Shown here: positions 48,081 through 59,000 of the stretch, piece after piece
Position numbering within the stretch: the stretch's first letter is position 1
Layout: each line of letters opens with the position of its first letter
Assembly: GCA_030159075.1 (NCBI GenBank)
Contig: BROG01000127.1
Location: 75,001-139,000 of the forward strand
Reading direction: 5' to 3'
Origin: Atrina japonica
Taxonomy: Eukaryota > Mollusca > Bivalvia > Pterioida > Pinnidae
DNA: 64,000 bases
The notes under the pieces: model-generated
What the model was told of the DNA's origin: nothing
Seen by the model: only the letters and a program-made list of their open reading frames with translations
Database searches by the model: none
Translations under genes and position numbers: made by a program

Positions 48081-49149
48081 TCGTCGGACTCGTCTCAATT
48101 TAAACTGGTTTCCCTCTATCAATTTCCTTATCGACTGGTACCATATCTATCTTCCTTTATTTACTTTAAGTATAGGAATTTACCAAAATGTAATGTTAAT
48201 GAACTATTTTTTTAATTAATCTATCGGCCTTAATTTATTTTAAGATATGCATCACGTGTCTCACCTGTTCAGTGTCGCGTATCATTGCAGTAGAAATGTT
48301 GAATGTAAAGTTCAGTGAAAATTCCTGGTTAAGCAATAGAAAGCCTATTAGAGCTTAGGCTTTATATATTGTTGATGGAAATACTATATTTTGTGTATCG
48401 GACAACTTTCATTTTAATTCATAGTTCCATTAACAACATTTATAAATACAAACCGTAGAGGCATTTAAAAAAACCCACCCCAATTAACATCTTCCCAGGC
48501 CAAGGTGTCCCGATCCACTCCGTTACCCACACACAGGAATTGGAAATTGTATCTGTAACAAAAAATCCAGAGTTCCTGTGGTATTTTTATCACGATATAT
48601 AACGCATTACATGTGTTTGATTTGATTTTGTAATCGGATTTACGCACACGAGAAGGACCCATGAGATTTACATGTATTTATTGCCATCAAACGCAAAGGA
48701 TTGGTAACAAGTTAGGACAAACTTATGAAAAACCTTTCCTGATACATTTTTGTTAACTGGGTATATTATGGCATGTGTGATAAACCATATATAGATTAAT
48801 TATGAAGTAACAGAGCAGGAAAGATCAAATTATGTGTATTATGGTTTATGGATACTAGTTGTGAAATGTTAATGAGAGAGGGAGAGATACAAGACTCTTA
48901 AGCTAAACGTTTGCTATTAGCAATGTACTTGTGAACTGCTTTACATAGTTTCGTGTTACAATTATAACTTTTATCCTGATTCCCATACGGTTTTTTTTCC
49001 TATATCCTGGTTTAATCCTATCCGCTTGATAGTTTGAAGTGGAGTAGTACCGTGTAGTGTGTAACGCTCACAATCGAGAAGATACTGTTTGACATTTTCA
49101 GACATAGAACCACACGAACACTCTCGTGACTGTACTATTGTCAGATTCA
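48081..49149. other. Intergenic upstream of PLEKHD1-like gene
   Basis: Presumed 5' UTR and promoter at its left end. Otherwise AT-rich, with a partial repeat at about 48537-48557. No second gene start seen. Confidence 0.4.
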
Positions 49150-49379
49150 CATATTAAGATGGCGGGGCGGAGGAACCTTTTGATTATCATACGGATGATT
49201 GATTCTACTGACTTTTCGGAAAAACGTTTTATTCCTCACTGGATACTCTCCTATGTATGGTGACAAGTAGGAACGATTACTCTAGTCAGTGTAATTTTAA
49301 TGTTATGATTTATCACCTAAAATTTAAACTCGCCCAAGTTAAAAAGGGTTCACAAGACTCCGCCCCGTCAGGTTATATG
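49150..49379. mobile_element. MITE, 'catataacct' TIR family, copy 2
   Basis: CATATTAAGATGGCGGGGCGGAG at the left and CTCCGCCCCGTCAGG then TTATATG at the right are inverted; the interior (tcactggata, gtatggtgacaagtagg) matches 27331-27604 in inverted orientation. Confidence 0.7.
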
Positions 49380-49898
49380 GATTTTACTATAGTATAGATT
49401 GATCCGATATAGATCATTATTCAAAGGACTACAACCGTGTCTTAGTTTTGTGTGCAAGATATTTTGTCTTCTGGCTCCATAAAAGAAATAAGCGCGAACA
49501 TTTTGGTAATAATAAGTATGGATTCTGGAAAATCAATTATTCAAGAATTATAAGTACTTACTATTGATGAGGTATGCATTGCATAAACAGTTTTAATTTA
49601 AGTTGAAATTTAAATTTTTAGAGTATAAACAAGTTTAATTAATGTCACCAGCCTCAATCCTAACTATGTTATCAATATTGTGTAGAACTGTCTTGTTGAT
49701 TTAGCGTGTGCACGTAAACAAAAGTCGTAGTACATCTAATAAAAACGAAGACAGAAGTTAAGAAATAAAATTCTAGACCGTTTTACACCATTGTACTTTC
49801 TATAGTGAGTACCCATAGCAGATCTGTATGATGCAATGTCGTTAGCCATAACTGACTTGTAGGCCAACCACAGGATTATTACGTTTATTGCTTTTGAG
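49380..49898. other. Intergenic, nothing recognised
   Basis: AT-rich DNA left of the LTR-like element; no exon or repeat supported. Confidence 0.35.
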
Positions 49899-49904
49899 CC
49901 AGTA

Positions 49905-50364
49905 GGACAGACACCACCAAATATTTTCCCATAGGCCTCAATGCTAATTTACAAAACTTCAGGTCACTGTCACTCCCATGTTTATTATATCTGGGTCAAA
50001 TAAGTACCCTGTGGTGAAAGATCAATATTTTTGATAACAAAATTTGCAATCAAAAGTATAGGTTGCCGTTGCATTTTTACTTCAAATTTTCACTTGTTTA
50101 CAACTCGTAGTATTCCGCACCAAAGGAAAATATCTATTCTCATATGACCCCTCCCTTTCAATTTTCAACCGTCAACCCTATAATTTCCAAAGTACTACCA
50201 ATATTCATGTATCTTTTTTTATCACCTTTATTTCACTTATTAATGGCAAAACTAATTTTTTCATTTAATGACCAATCAGATCACTGGGCTCATTTTACCC
50301 TCCGCACAACTTTGGGTGTCCAAAATGTCTGCGCCCATGTTGTAAAACAAAGCTGGTGTTTTTT
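49905..50364. repeat. Left terminal direct repeat
   Basis: Begins ggacagacaccaccaaat and ends agctggtgttttt. Includes gaccaatcag (a CCAAT-type motif) and tgcgcccatgttgtaaa. Confidence 0.85.
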
Positions 50365-52177
50365 CCTATAGATTTATCCAAAACATTGCCAAAAATGGTC
50401 ATTTTGCATTTTTTGGAAATCTGACTAACTGTACCCCAAGCCCCCTTAATAATGAGGATGGGAACCCAACCTGAAGAGAAACACAGTCTATAATGTGTCA
50501 TACCCCTACCTCTCAATCCCATTCATTGATATTAACAAATAAATGCATTATATGAAGAAGTTGTCTGTTTTTCTTTCACGATTTTCATTCAGAATTGTTT
50601 GTAACACATACTTCATTATTTTGAATGATTTCATACCATTATTTACCAATATTGACCATGATATCAAATAAGGGTAGAAGGTACCCCTTAATAATGGAAA
50701 AAGTGACAAAATATACCATTTTCTTCACAAAAACTTAAATTTGGATCATTGCTTAATGAGAATGGAACCAATTAGGCACAAAAAGTAAAGAAGAATTTCT
50801 GAAGCTCACTTAAAAGTAAACCATGTCATTTTTTGTATCATCAAATTGCTTTTATTGACAAGGAATGAAGTGCACCCTTAATAAAAGTGTAAAACTTCTG
50901 GGAGGGGATACCCTTACATACAACACATTTCAATAGACTTCTGTTTCAGATGAAAAACTAAGTCAAATTTTAATTATACTAAGTTTTGAAACCAGTAAAA
51001 GTCAATATCAGGTGTTAATTTTTGTCTGGTATGACCCCAAGAGAGTGTTAAGTGACATTTGCTGGAAGGGGGAGGGGTGAAAAAAGGTGATTCAAACAAA
51101 AAATGCATGACCGAAAATTTAGAAAATTTATGAAAACATGCAACTTGAATGAATATTAGATGAGTTAATACAGAAAAAAAATATAATTGATACTTTATAA
51201 TTATCTTTACAGGTACTTGAGTATGATAATTAGATAAAAATCTCTTATTGGACAATATTTCCTAGATTTAAGAAATTGAAAATATTCCTTCTACAGGTTA
51301 AAATGATGATAGATTATGAAAAAAAATGTTAAAAACACCCTATTTCTAAAAGAAATTTTTTATTTACAAAATTATCTATTACCCAAATTTAACACAATAT
51401 GACCTAACCACAATATGGAAATTCTTGTGTACAGATCAGCATAATGGGGGGGTGGGGGGTATTTAAATTAATTTTTATACTATTTACAGTGTATATGGCA
51501 TGATGAAATATTTTACTGATGAGACTTAAATGCTGAAATGCAGTTTAATACAATTTTCTTAAAAATGAGATGGTTTTTACCCTTCAGATACAGTACATAT
51601 ATACAACTAAAGGTACAAAATACACTGCATGAGTAAAATGACATGGTCCAATATGTAGATTTTGCCCTCAAAAGAAGAAAATCAAACCAGTCTTTACCTC
51701 AAAAAGGTCTGATTTTAATTCAAATGAGTTAAAATTTACAATAGAAACAACATTTCCAAAATATTTTGCTAAAATTAGTCACTATGCATAACCATAACTA
51801 TATGATTTTTTTTATAAAAGAACATGTGCATGTTTGTAGGAGAGGGTGGGGGGTATACTTGAATTTTCCAAGTACAGATGGGAATTTTGACCAATAAATG
51901 GTAAAATATTAGTTCTAGGTGTAATATAAAACATACAGATAAAATTAAGAGATCTCAATATGCAACAAATGCATAATAATATGTGTAGAGGCAGCACACC
52001 TATTAAATTTGCACCTTGTGGACCCCCAACAGGTGCCCCATTTCATAGCGACCCTCAAATCTGTTTAAAAGTATGAGTAAAAGTGAATGAATTGCAATTT
52101 AGGTGATAAAAATTAGAGAAATGACTTATTTTAAGGCTTCATCCAGCCTACATGTGTCAAATGTGAATTTCTCTATA

Positions 52178-52636
52178 GGACAGACACCACCAAATATTTT
52201 CCCATAGGCCTCAATGCTAATTTACAAAACTTCAGGTCACTGTCACTCCCATGTTTATTATATCTGGGTCAAATAAGTACCCTGTGGTGAAAGATCAATA
52301 TTTTTGATAACAAAATTTGCAATCAAAAGTATAGGTTGCCGTTGCATTTTTACTTCAAATTTTCACTTGTTTACAACTCGTAGTATTCCGCACCAAAGGA
52401 AAATATCTATTCTCATATGACCCCTCCCTTTCAATTTTCAACCCGTCAACCCTATAATTTCCAAAGTACTACCAATATTCATGTATCTTTTTTTATCACC
52501 TTTATTTCACTTATTAATGGCAAAACTAATTTTTTCATTTAATGACCAATCAGATCACTGGGCTCATTTTACCCTCCGCACAACTTTGGGTGTCCAAAAT
52601 GTCTGCGCCCATGTTGTAAACAAAGCTGGTGTTTTT
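52178..52636. repeat. Right terminal direct repeat
   Basis: Same sequence as 49905-50364 with an extra C in caacccgtcaa and one A fewer in tgttgtaaacaaagc. Followed directly by ccagta. Confidence 0.85.
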
Positions 52637-52642
52637 CCAGTA

Positions 52643-53530
52643 CCAGAGGAGATGCAGACAAAGAAAGAGATGAACAGAAAAATGTGATAGGATCATAATG
52701 GATAGATAGATAAGAGATGAGTGATATGATCAGATGAACAACAAAATGATTAATATTGTACAATCGGACTCGCCATTAAAATTAACTCCGGTTCCGTAGC
52801 TACATATACATGTATACATGTATTGCTGATTGAAAATATATCAAAATAGGTGAAATACAGTTCAAATTGTATTGTTAAAAGAGTTTATATATTTTTTCAA
52901 GTATAGTAATAAGTATCACTGTTTCTTTAGTTTAAACTTTATTTGCTGGACAGAATTGAATGGTTACAAATTTTAATTTAACATCGTTGCAGAATTTCGG
53001 CCTAACTTTACTCCTCACGGCAAAATTAACGGATCTATTTAAACTGCGCGTGCAATCAGTAATATTACAAATATGCTGTTTACATAGCTATATATTTAAA
53101 ATAAAGGTGGGTTTCTTCAGAGCTCTTTATTTACGATCGCCGCCCTTGTAAACACAAATCTGTAGCCTACACCAGTAGGCCTATATAGAGCTTTATAGAT
53201 CGCCGTAGTACCACACAGAAGCTGGTTACTCTTTCTAACTTCCTGGTCGGCGAATCAGAAAGTAAACACTGCATGTGACTCGTACCATCCCCATGAATGT
53301 ATTTACTAATTGATGGTTAATACATGGGGTCAGAGGATGCAGCTGTGAAGGTGTGACCCACTCACTGATCAAGAGAACGGAGTATGGCTTGAGGAGAGTA
53401 ACAAGCTAGTCTAATATTTTTAACCTTTGATTTTGTTTTGTTAGATAACATGTACTTTTGGTTTCACCGACCGGGATCCTTTTAATATTTAAACTTTCAC
53501 AGAATATCAAATGAATACTAAAACAAGTCG
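52643..53530. other. Intergenic, nothing recognised
   Basis: Mixed AT-rich DNA. The frame at 52960-53151 has no recognised domain or splice context. Confidence 0.35.
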
Positions 53531-53644
<114 letters not shown>

Positions 53645-53936
53645 GCCTAGTTTTTAGTAAACTGTATTTGATATTTGCAGGTTTTGGTTAAAAAATAATA
53701 AAATCCTTAAAGTTAGAAACAATTACAGATTTTTTATATTTTCGGTTTTAAGTTAAAAATTGAATTATCTAAAATTGCAAACTGTGTATATCCTTGGACG
53801 AAATTCTTGCCCTTTTATCAGGACGGAATTCCGGCCTACAGTGCACCAATCTTTCATTTGTAAAATTTGTTATTCATATGAAGTAACGACAAATTATTCA
53901 CAAATTATTAATTAAATTATTAATCACAAATTAGGT

Positions 53937-54115
53937 CTAAGTCACTAGGTCAAGAGTCAAGGTACCAAATGAAAGCTCTGGTCATAAGAAAACTATATGT
54001 GAAATACCAAAGTCCTATCTCTCATAGTTTAAAAGCTATGGCCAATGTTAAATTTGTTGAAAAGTAAGTCCAGGTCAAGATCACTAGGTCAAAAGTCAAG
54101 ATACCAAATGATTAT
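53937..54115 (+). repeat. Fragment of family f repeat
   Basis: Contains cactaggtcaagagtcaagg and accaaatgaaagctctggtc, matching 2257-2841 and 55136-55458 (inverted relative to the latter). Confidence 0.6.
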
Positions 54116-54320
54116 TTATTAATCAACACTATTGGTGTACTTTTAATTGATTTTGGGATTTTATTCCCTTTTTTCACATACAATCTTTTCTTATATCAAC
54201 TCGTCTGGAATTCAGGAAAAGGCTTCCCAAAAAATTCTGAACTCCCTCAGCACGTTCATACATTTCTGTTTGCTGAAACTCAATTTATATTGGGTAGATG
54301 ACAAATCTGCATTATTTGGT

Positions 54321-54720
54321 CAGGATCATGGCCCGAAGTCACCAAATTTACTCAATACTCAAGCTCAGCTTATATTTAATTATTTTGACCATTTAATCGG
54401 TGTAAATCTTTTGGGTTTTAGTAATTTAGAAACATATTTATATTTTCCATCATTCCTTTATAAATTTTTGTTTATGATTTTCCTTTAAAAAATGGAAAGA
54501 TATGTTGAGAACGGTACTCAACATTTGAGTACGTACTCAAACATTTTTCTAATATTTTTGAAGTTTCCTTCAAATGAGTATTAATTTTGACCATTATTTA
54601 CAATTGTATGCCAACAATGTACAATCATGTCCAGTTACAGAATGAAGTCCACTTGATTTTACCTTAAAATCACGAAAAAAGTTAGTTGAGCTTGAGTACT
54701 GAGTAAATTTGGTGACTTCG
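54321..54720. mobile_element. hAT-like MITE, 'ggcccgaagtcacc' family, copy 1
   Basis: ggcccgaagtcaccaaattt near the left and aaatttggtgacttcg at the right are inverted. An internal palindrome tttgagtacgtactcaaa is present. Directly followed by copy 2. Confidence 0.7.
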
Positions 54721-54724
54721 AATC

Positions 54725-55131
54725 CAGGGCCCGAAGTCACCAAATTTACTCAATACTCAAGCTCAACTAACTTTTAGCAATTTTAAGGTAAAAACATGCA
54801 ATTTTTTTCTGTAATTGGACATGTTTGTATATTGATGGCATACAATTGTAAGTAATGATAAAAAATATTGCCCATTTGAAGAAAATTTCAGAAATATTAA
54901 AAAAATGTTTGAGTACATACTCAAACTTTGAGTACCGTACTCAACGTATTTATTCATTTTTTAAAAGGAAAACCATAAATGTGACGCAAAAATTTACATG
55001 TAAATGATAAAAAATCATAATATGTTTCCTAATCACTAACATCCAAAAGTTTTATAAACAATTTTATAGTCAAAATAATGAAACAAAAGTTGAGCTTGAG
55101 TATTGAGTAAATCTGGTGATTTCGGGCCCTG
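54725..55131. mobile_element. hAT-like MITE, 'cagggcccgaagtcacc' family, copy 2
   Basis: Ends CAGGGCCCGAAGTCACC and GGTGATTTCGGGCCCTG are inverted over ~40 bases. In inverted order it repeats the body of copy 1 (tttgagtacatactcaaac). Confidence 0.8.
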
Positions 55132-55135
55132 AACT

Positions 55136-55458
55136 TCCATTTGGTGTCTTGACTTTTGACCTTGACCATGAAATTTGACCTACTTTTAAAAAAAAATTAA
55201 CCATGACTATATCTTTTAAACAATGAGGGATAGGGTTTTGATATTTCACAAGTATATTCCTTATGGCAAGAGCTTTCGTTTGGTACCTTGACTTTTGTCC
55301 TAGTGAACGTGACCTTGATTTTGGACTTTGACCTACATTTCAAAGCTTTTAGCCTGGGCCAACACCGTAACATGACCTCAAAACCTGACAGCTGTAGGTA
55401 AAAATTTACACCCATATATGCGACGTACGAGCTTAGTTGTGTTCCGACAACTCTTGTT
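55136..55458 (-). mobile_element. Family f hairpin-type element, 5' part
   Basis: On the minus strand it starts AACAAGAGTTGTCGGAAC and continues aagctcgtacgtcgc. Its other end meets MITE copy 2, so it is probably truncated there. Confidence 0.5.
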
Positions 55459-55986
55459 TTTGTTTATTTTTTACTGACCCAACCTTCTTTTGAAGTGGAT
55501 TATCAATGTGATCGGATTACTAGGCGCAGAAAAATGCTTTTACGGGCTTTCAAATGAACGATTTTAAAAACCCGACCCCTAATGAAATATTGCCTCAATC
55601 CAACACTTATCAAATCTGTGCAGTGACCAAGGAGAGCGCGCATGCCCTCTAAAGTTGATAAAATAGGTGACATTCATTTAATTTTTCTAGAAAATGTAGG
55701 AAAATTAAAAACAAATTTCCCAAAATTTGATGTCACCAGTCCCCCAAAACACCCCTTTTCAAATTTTCAAAATCCACTACTGTTGCAGCGATATATATCG
55801 CTGTCAAAAAGCATATGAAAACATTTTTTTACCGAGAAAAACATTTTCTTTAAGAATGTCCCCACTAATTTGCTTCCTACACCAATGAAGGATATACATG
55901 TCCCTTTTTCATCTAGCAACAGACGAGTTGAACAGTTTAATTATAGGATCTAAATCATGTGAACGTGTTTACAAAGTACATGCATA
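55459..55986. other. Upstream region of SLC35F6-like gene
   Basis: No repeat recognised except short AT-rich runs. A small palindrome gcgatatatatcgc is at 55787-55800. Presumed promoter-proximal DNA lies at its right end. Confidence 0.35.
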
Positions 55987-55994
55987 TCACGTGA
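55987..55994. promoter_or_regulatory. TCACGTGA palindromic E-box before SLC35F6-like start
   Basis: The palindrome TCACGTGA ends eight bases upstream of the ATG at 56003. It is the core of the CLEAR/USF/MiT-TFE type E-box. Regulation by such factors is inference. Confidence 0.4.
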
Positions 55995-56002
55995 TTTTCA
56001 AA

Positions 56003-56097
56003 ATGGCGCTCTCGTGTGTGCAGATTGTTTTGATGATTGGGATGCTTGTGACTGGTAGCATCAACACACTCAGTAAAAAGGCACAAAATGATTGCAT
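56003..56097 (+). CDS. SLC35F6: SLC35F6-like exon 1 (start codon, TM1)
   Basis: Starts MALSCVQIVLMIGMLVTG, then SINTLSKKAQNDC. Donor AT|GTAAGT, phase 2. The start is favoured because the homologous protein also begins a few residues before this helix. The ATG is part of AAAATGGCGC, which resembles a YY1 site. Confidence 0.88.
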
Positions 56098-59000
56098 GTA
56101 AGTCAGACATACACTTCTTATGTATTTTCAAGACTGCATACGTCTTCATAGTGAAGGGGAAAGGTAAAACTGTTTTTGTATAGCACTAGCAGGCCAACTA
56201 TTGTATTAATACTATCATGTATGACTGAGGCACAGGCACTATATACAGTACGTAATTCTCGACCCCCGTTGATAGAAACAAGTGCCTGTGCTGTGAGGCA
56301 TAGGCAATTGGGTATTTTAGGACATCATAAAATCATTTTACGATATCATAAAATGGATTTAAAATATCTAAAATAATTTTAGTAGCGATTTATATATCTA
56401 TAGATCTATAGATATAGATCTATCAAAAAAATCAATAACATTTTAAGATATAAAAATCGATTTTTTAGATATCTCAAATCATTTTAACAGCGATATATTA
56501 AGTTATATGTTAGCTTTAAATATCACCGATTTTAAGATAGATCTATCTTTAAAATCAATAACATATTAAGTTAACATAAAATTGATTTTAAGATATCTTA
56601 AAATCATTTTAAGATGTCCTAAAATTGTTATCGAATTCTTGATATCATAAAATGTGCTACTAGCTACATGTTCAGCTGCAACAGAGACGATATTTTATTT
56701 ATTTTGTTTTTTCTGTCCACTTCAGAAAACAGAAAAATCAAAATAGTAAAATACCTTCTTCATTACAGCTGTAACTACAATATACCTTTGTGCATGACTG
56801 GCACATATCTGGGATTGAGTATGCTTATCTTGTAGTTTAATGGTATATGGGCAAATTATTTAAAACAATTACTGATTTTAAGATCAGATATTTTTTTATG
56901 AAAACATATTATGGTACCTATTTGATATTTTCTTTGAAAGTTTTCTTTCGTTCTTCACATAGTGGCATGGTTTGATTTCTTAAAAAATTGTTATAAAATT
57001 TACAGTGATTCTCAGTCTCTGCAGATTCCTTTATGTTAATACAAGTATAGTCAGATCCCTATAACTACAGTCTAATCTTTTAGACTAATGCTGACACACT
57101 AATACATGGTCCAATTTTTTAGACTAATGCTGACACACTAGTACATGGTCCAATCTTTTAGACTTACATACTAGTACATGGTCCAATATTTTAGACTAAT
57201 GCTGACACACTAGTACATGGTCCAATCTTTTAGACTTACACACTAGTACATGGTCCAATCTTTTAGACTTACACACTAGTACATGGTCCATTCATTTAGA
57301 CTTACACACTAGTACATGGTCCAATCTTTTAGACTACTGCTGACACACTAGTACATGGTCCAATCTTTTAGACTACTGCTGACACACTAGTACATGGTCC
57401 AATCTTTTATACTTACACACTAGTACATGGTCCAATCTTTTAGACTACTGATGGCACACTAGTACATGGTCCAATCTTTTAGACTTACACACTAGTACAT
57501 GGTCCAATCTTTTAGACTTACACACTAGTACATGGTCCAATCTTTTAGACTTACACACTAGTACATGGTCCAATCTTTTAGACTAATGCTGACACACTAG
57601 TACATGGTCCAATCTTTTAGACTAATGCTGACACTAGTACATGGTCCAATCTTTTAGACTAATGCTGACACACTAGTACATGGTCCAATCTTTTAGACTA
57701 ATGCTGACACACTAGTACATGGTCCAATCTTTTAGACTTATGCTGACACACTAGTACATGGTCCAATCTTTTAGACTTACACACTAGTACATGGTCCAAT
57801 CTTTTAGACTTACACACTAGTACATGGTCCAATCTTTTAGACTAATGCTGACACACTAGTACATGGTCCAATCTTTTAGACTAATGCTGACACACTAGTA
57901 CATGGTCCAATCTTTTAGACTTACACACTAGTACATGGTCCAATCTTTTAGACTTACACACTAGTACATGGTCCAATCTTTTAGACTACTGCTGACACAC
58001 TAGTACATGATCCAATCTTTTAGACTAATGCTGACACACTAGTACATGGTCCAATCTTTTAGACTTACACACTAGTACATGGTCCAATCTTTTATACTTA
58101 CACACTAGTACATGGTCCAATCTTTTAGACTTACACACTAGTACATGGTCCAATCTTTTAGACTTACACACTAGTACATGGTCCAATCTTTTAGACTAAT
58201 GCTGACACACTAGTACATGGTCCAATCTTTTAGACTTACACACTAGTACATGGTCCAATCTTTTAGACTACTGATGGCACACTAGTACATGGTCCAATCT
58301 TTTAGACTTACACACTAGTACATGGTCCAATCTTTTAGACTTACACACTAGTACATGGTCCAATCTTTTAGACTAATGCTGACACACTAGTACATGGTCC
58401 AATCTTTTAGACTAATGCTGACACACTAGTACATGGTCCAATCTTTTAGACTACTGCTGACACACTAGTACATGGTCTAATCTTTTAGACTAATGCTGAC
58501 ACACTAGTACATGGTCCAATCTTTTAGACTAATGCTGACACACTAGTACATGGTCCAATCTTTTAGACTTATGCTGACACACATGATGTAGACATAGTAA
58601 AAGTAAGGACAAAATTAGATATTGCAATGCATATCAGTCTCTTTAAAAATAATACAGTGGAACCTGTCTTCAGAGACCACTGTCATAGAAGACCACAAGT
58701 CTATTGAGACCATTTTCTGAAAAACCACTTGGTTCAATAATCCTTTAAATAAAACCTGTTTTGAGAGACCACCTGTCTTTTAAGACCACTTTTCACTGGC
58801 AGTAGGGGTGGTCTTTCAAGACAGGTTCCACTGTAGTTTACTGTCACTGCGCAAATTCATGGACAATAAATGCTGTAGACATTTTTGGAGTTGTTCCATT
58901 CCAACATCATTTCAGTTTGTCGTATTATATCATAGCAAGGTGAGCCGACCTGGCTCAGTCGGTAGCGCGCTCGACTCTGGAATCGTGAGGTCGTGAGTTT

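Larger units (their letters stand above)
49905..52636. mobile_element. LTR-like element with ~460-bp terminal direct repeats
   Basis: Near-identical direct repeats (49905-50364 and 52178-52636; only single-base indels seen) enclose about 1.8 kb. CCAGTA flanks the whole unit (49899-49904 and 52637-52642). No gag/pol frame is visible, so it would be non-autonomous. The ends are GGACAGACACC...GGTGTTTTT rather than TG...CA, and no tRNA primer site or polypurine tract was recognised. A Penelope-like or other tandem insertion remains possible. Confidence 0.55.

Noticed and set aside
49156..49170. AAGATGGCGG next to GGGGCGGAG, looking like a YY1/GC-box promoter and a 34-codon frame from 49159
   Set aside because: It is the left terminal inverted repeat of a MITE whose other end and second copy (27331-27604) are present.
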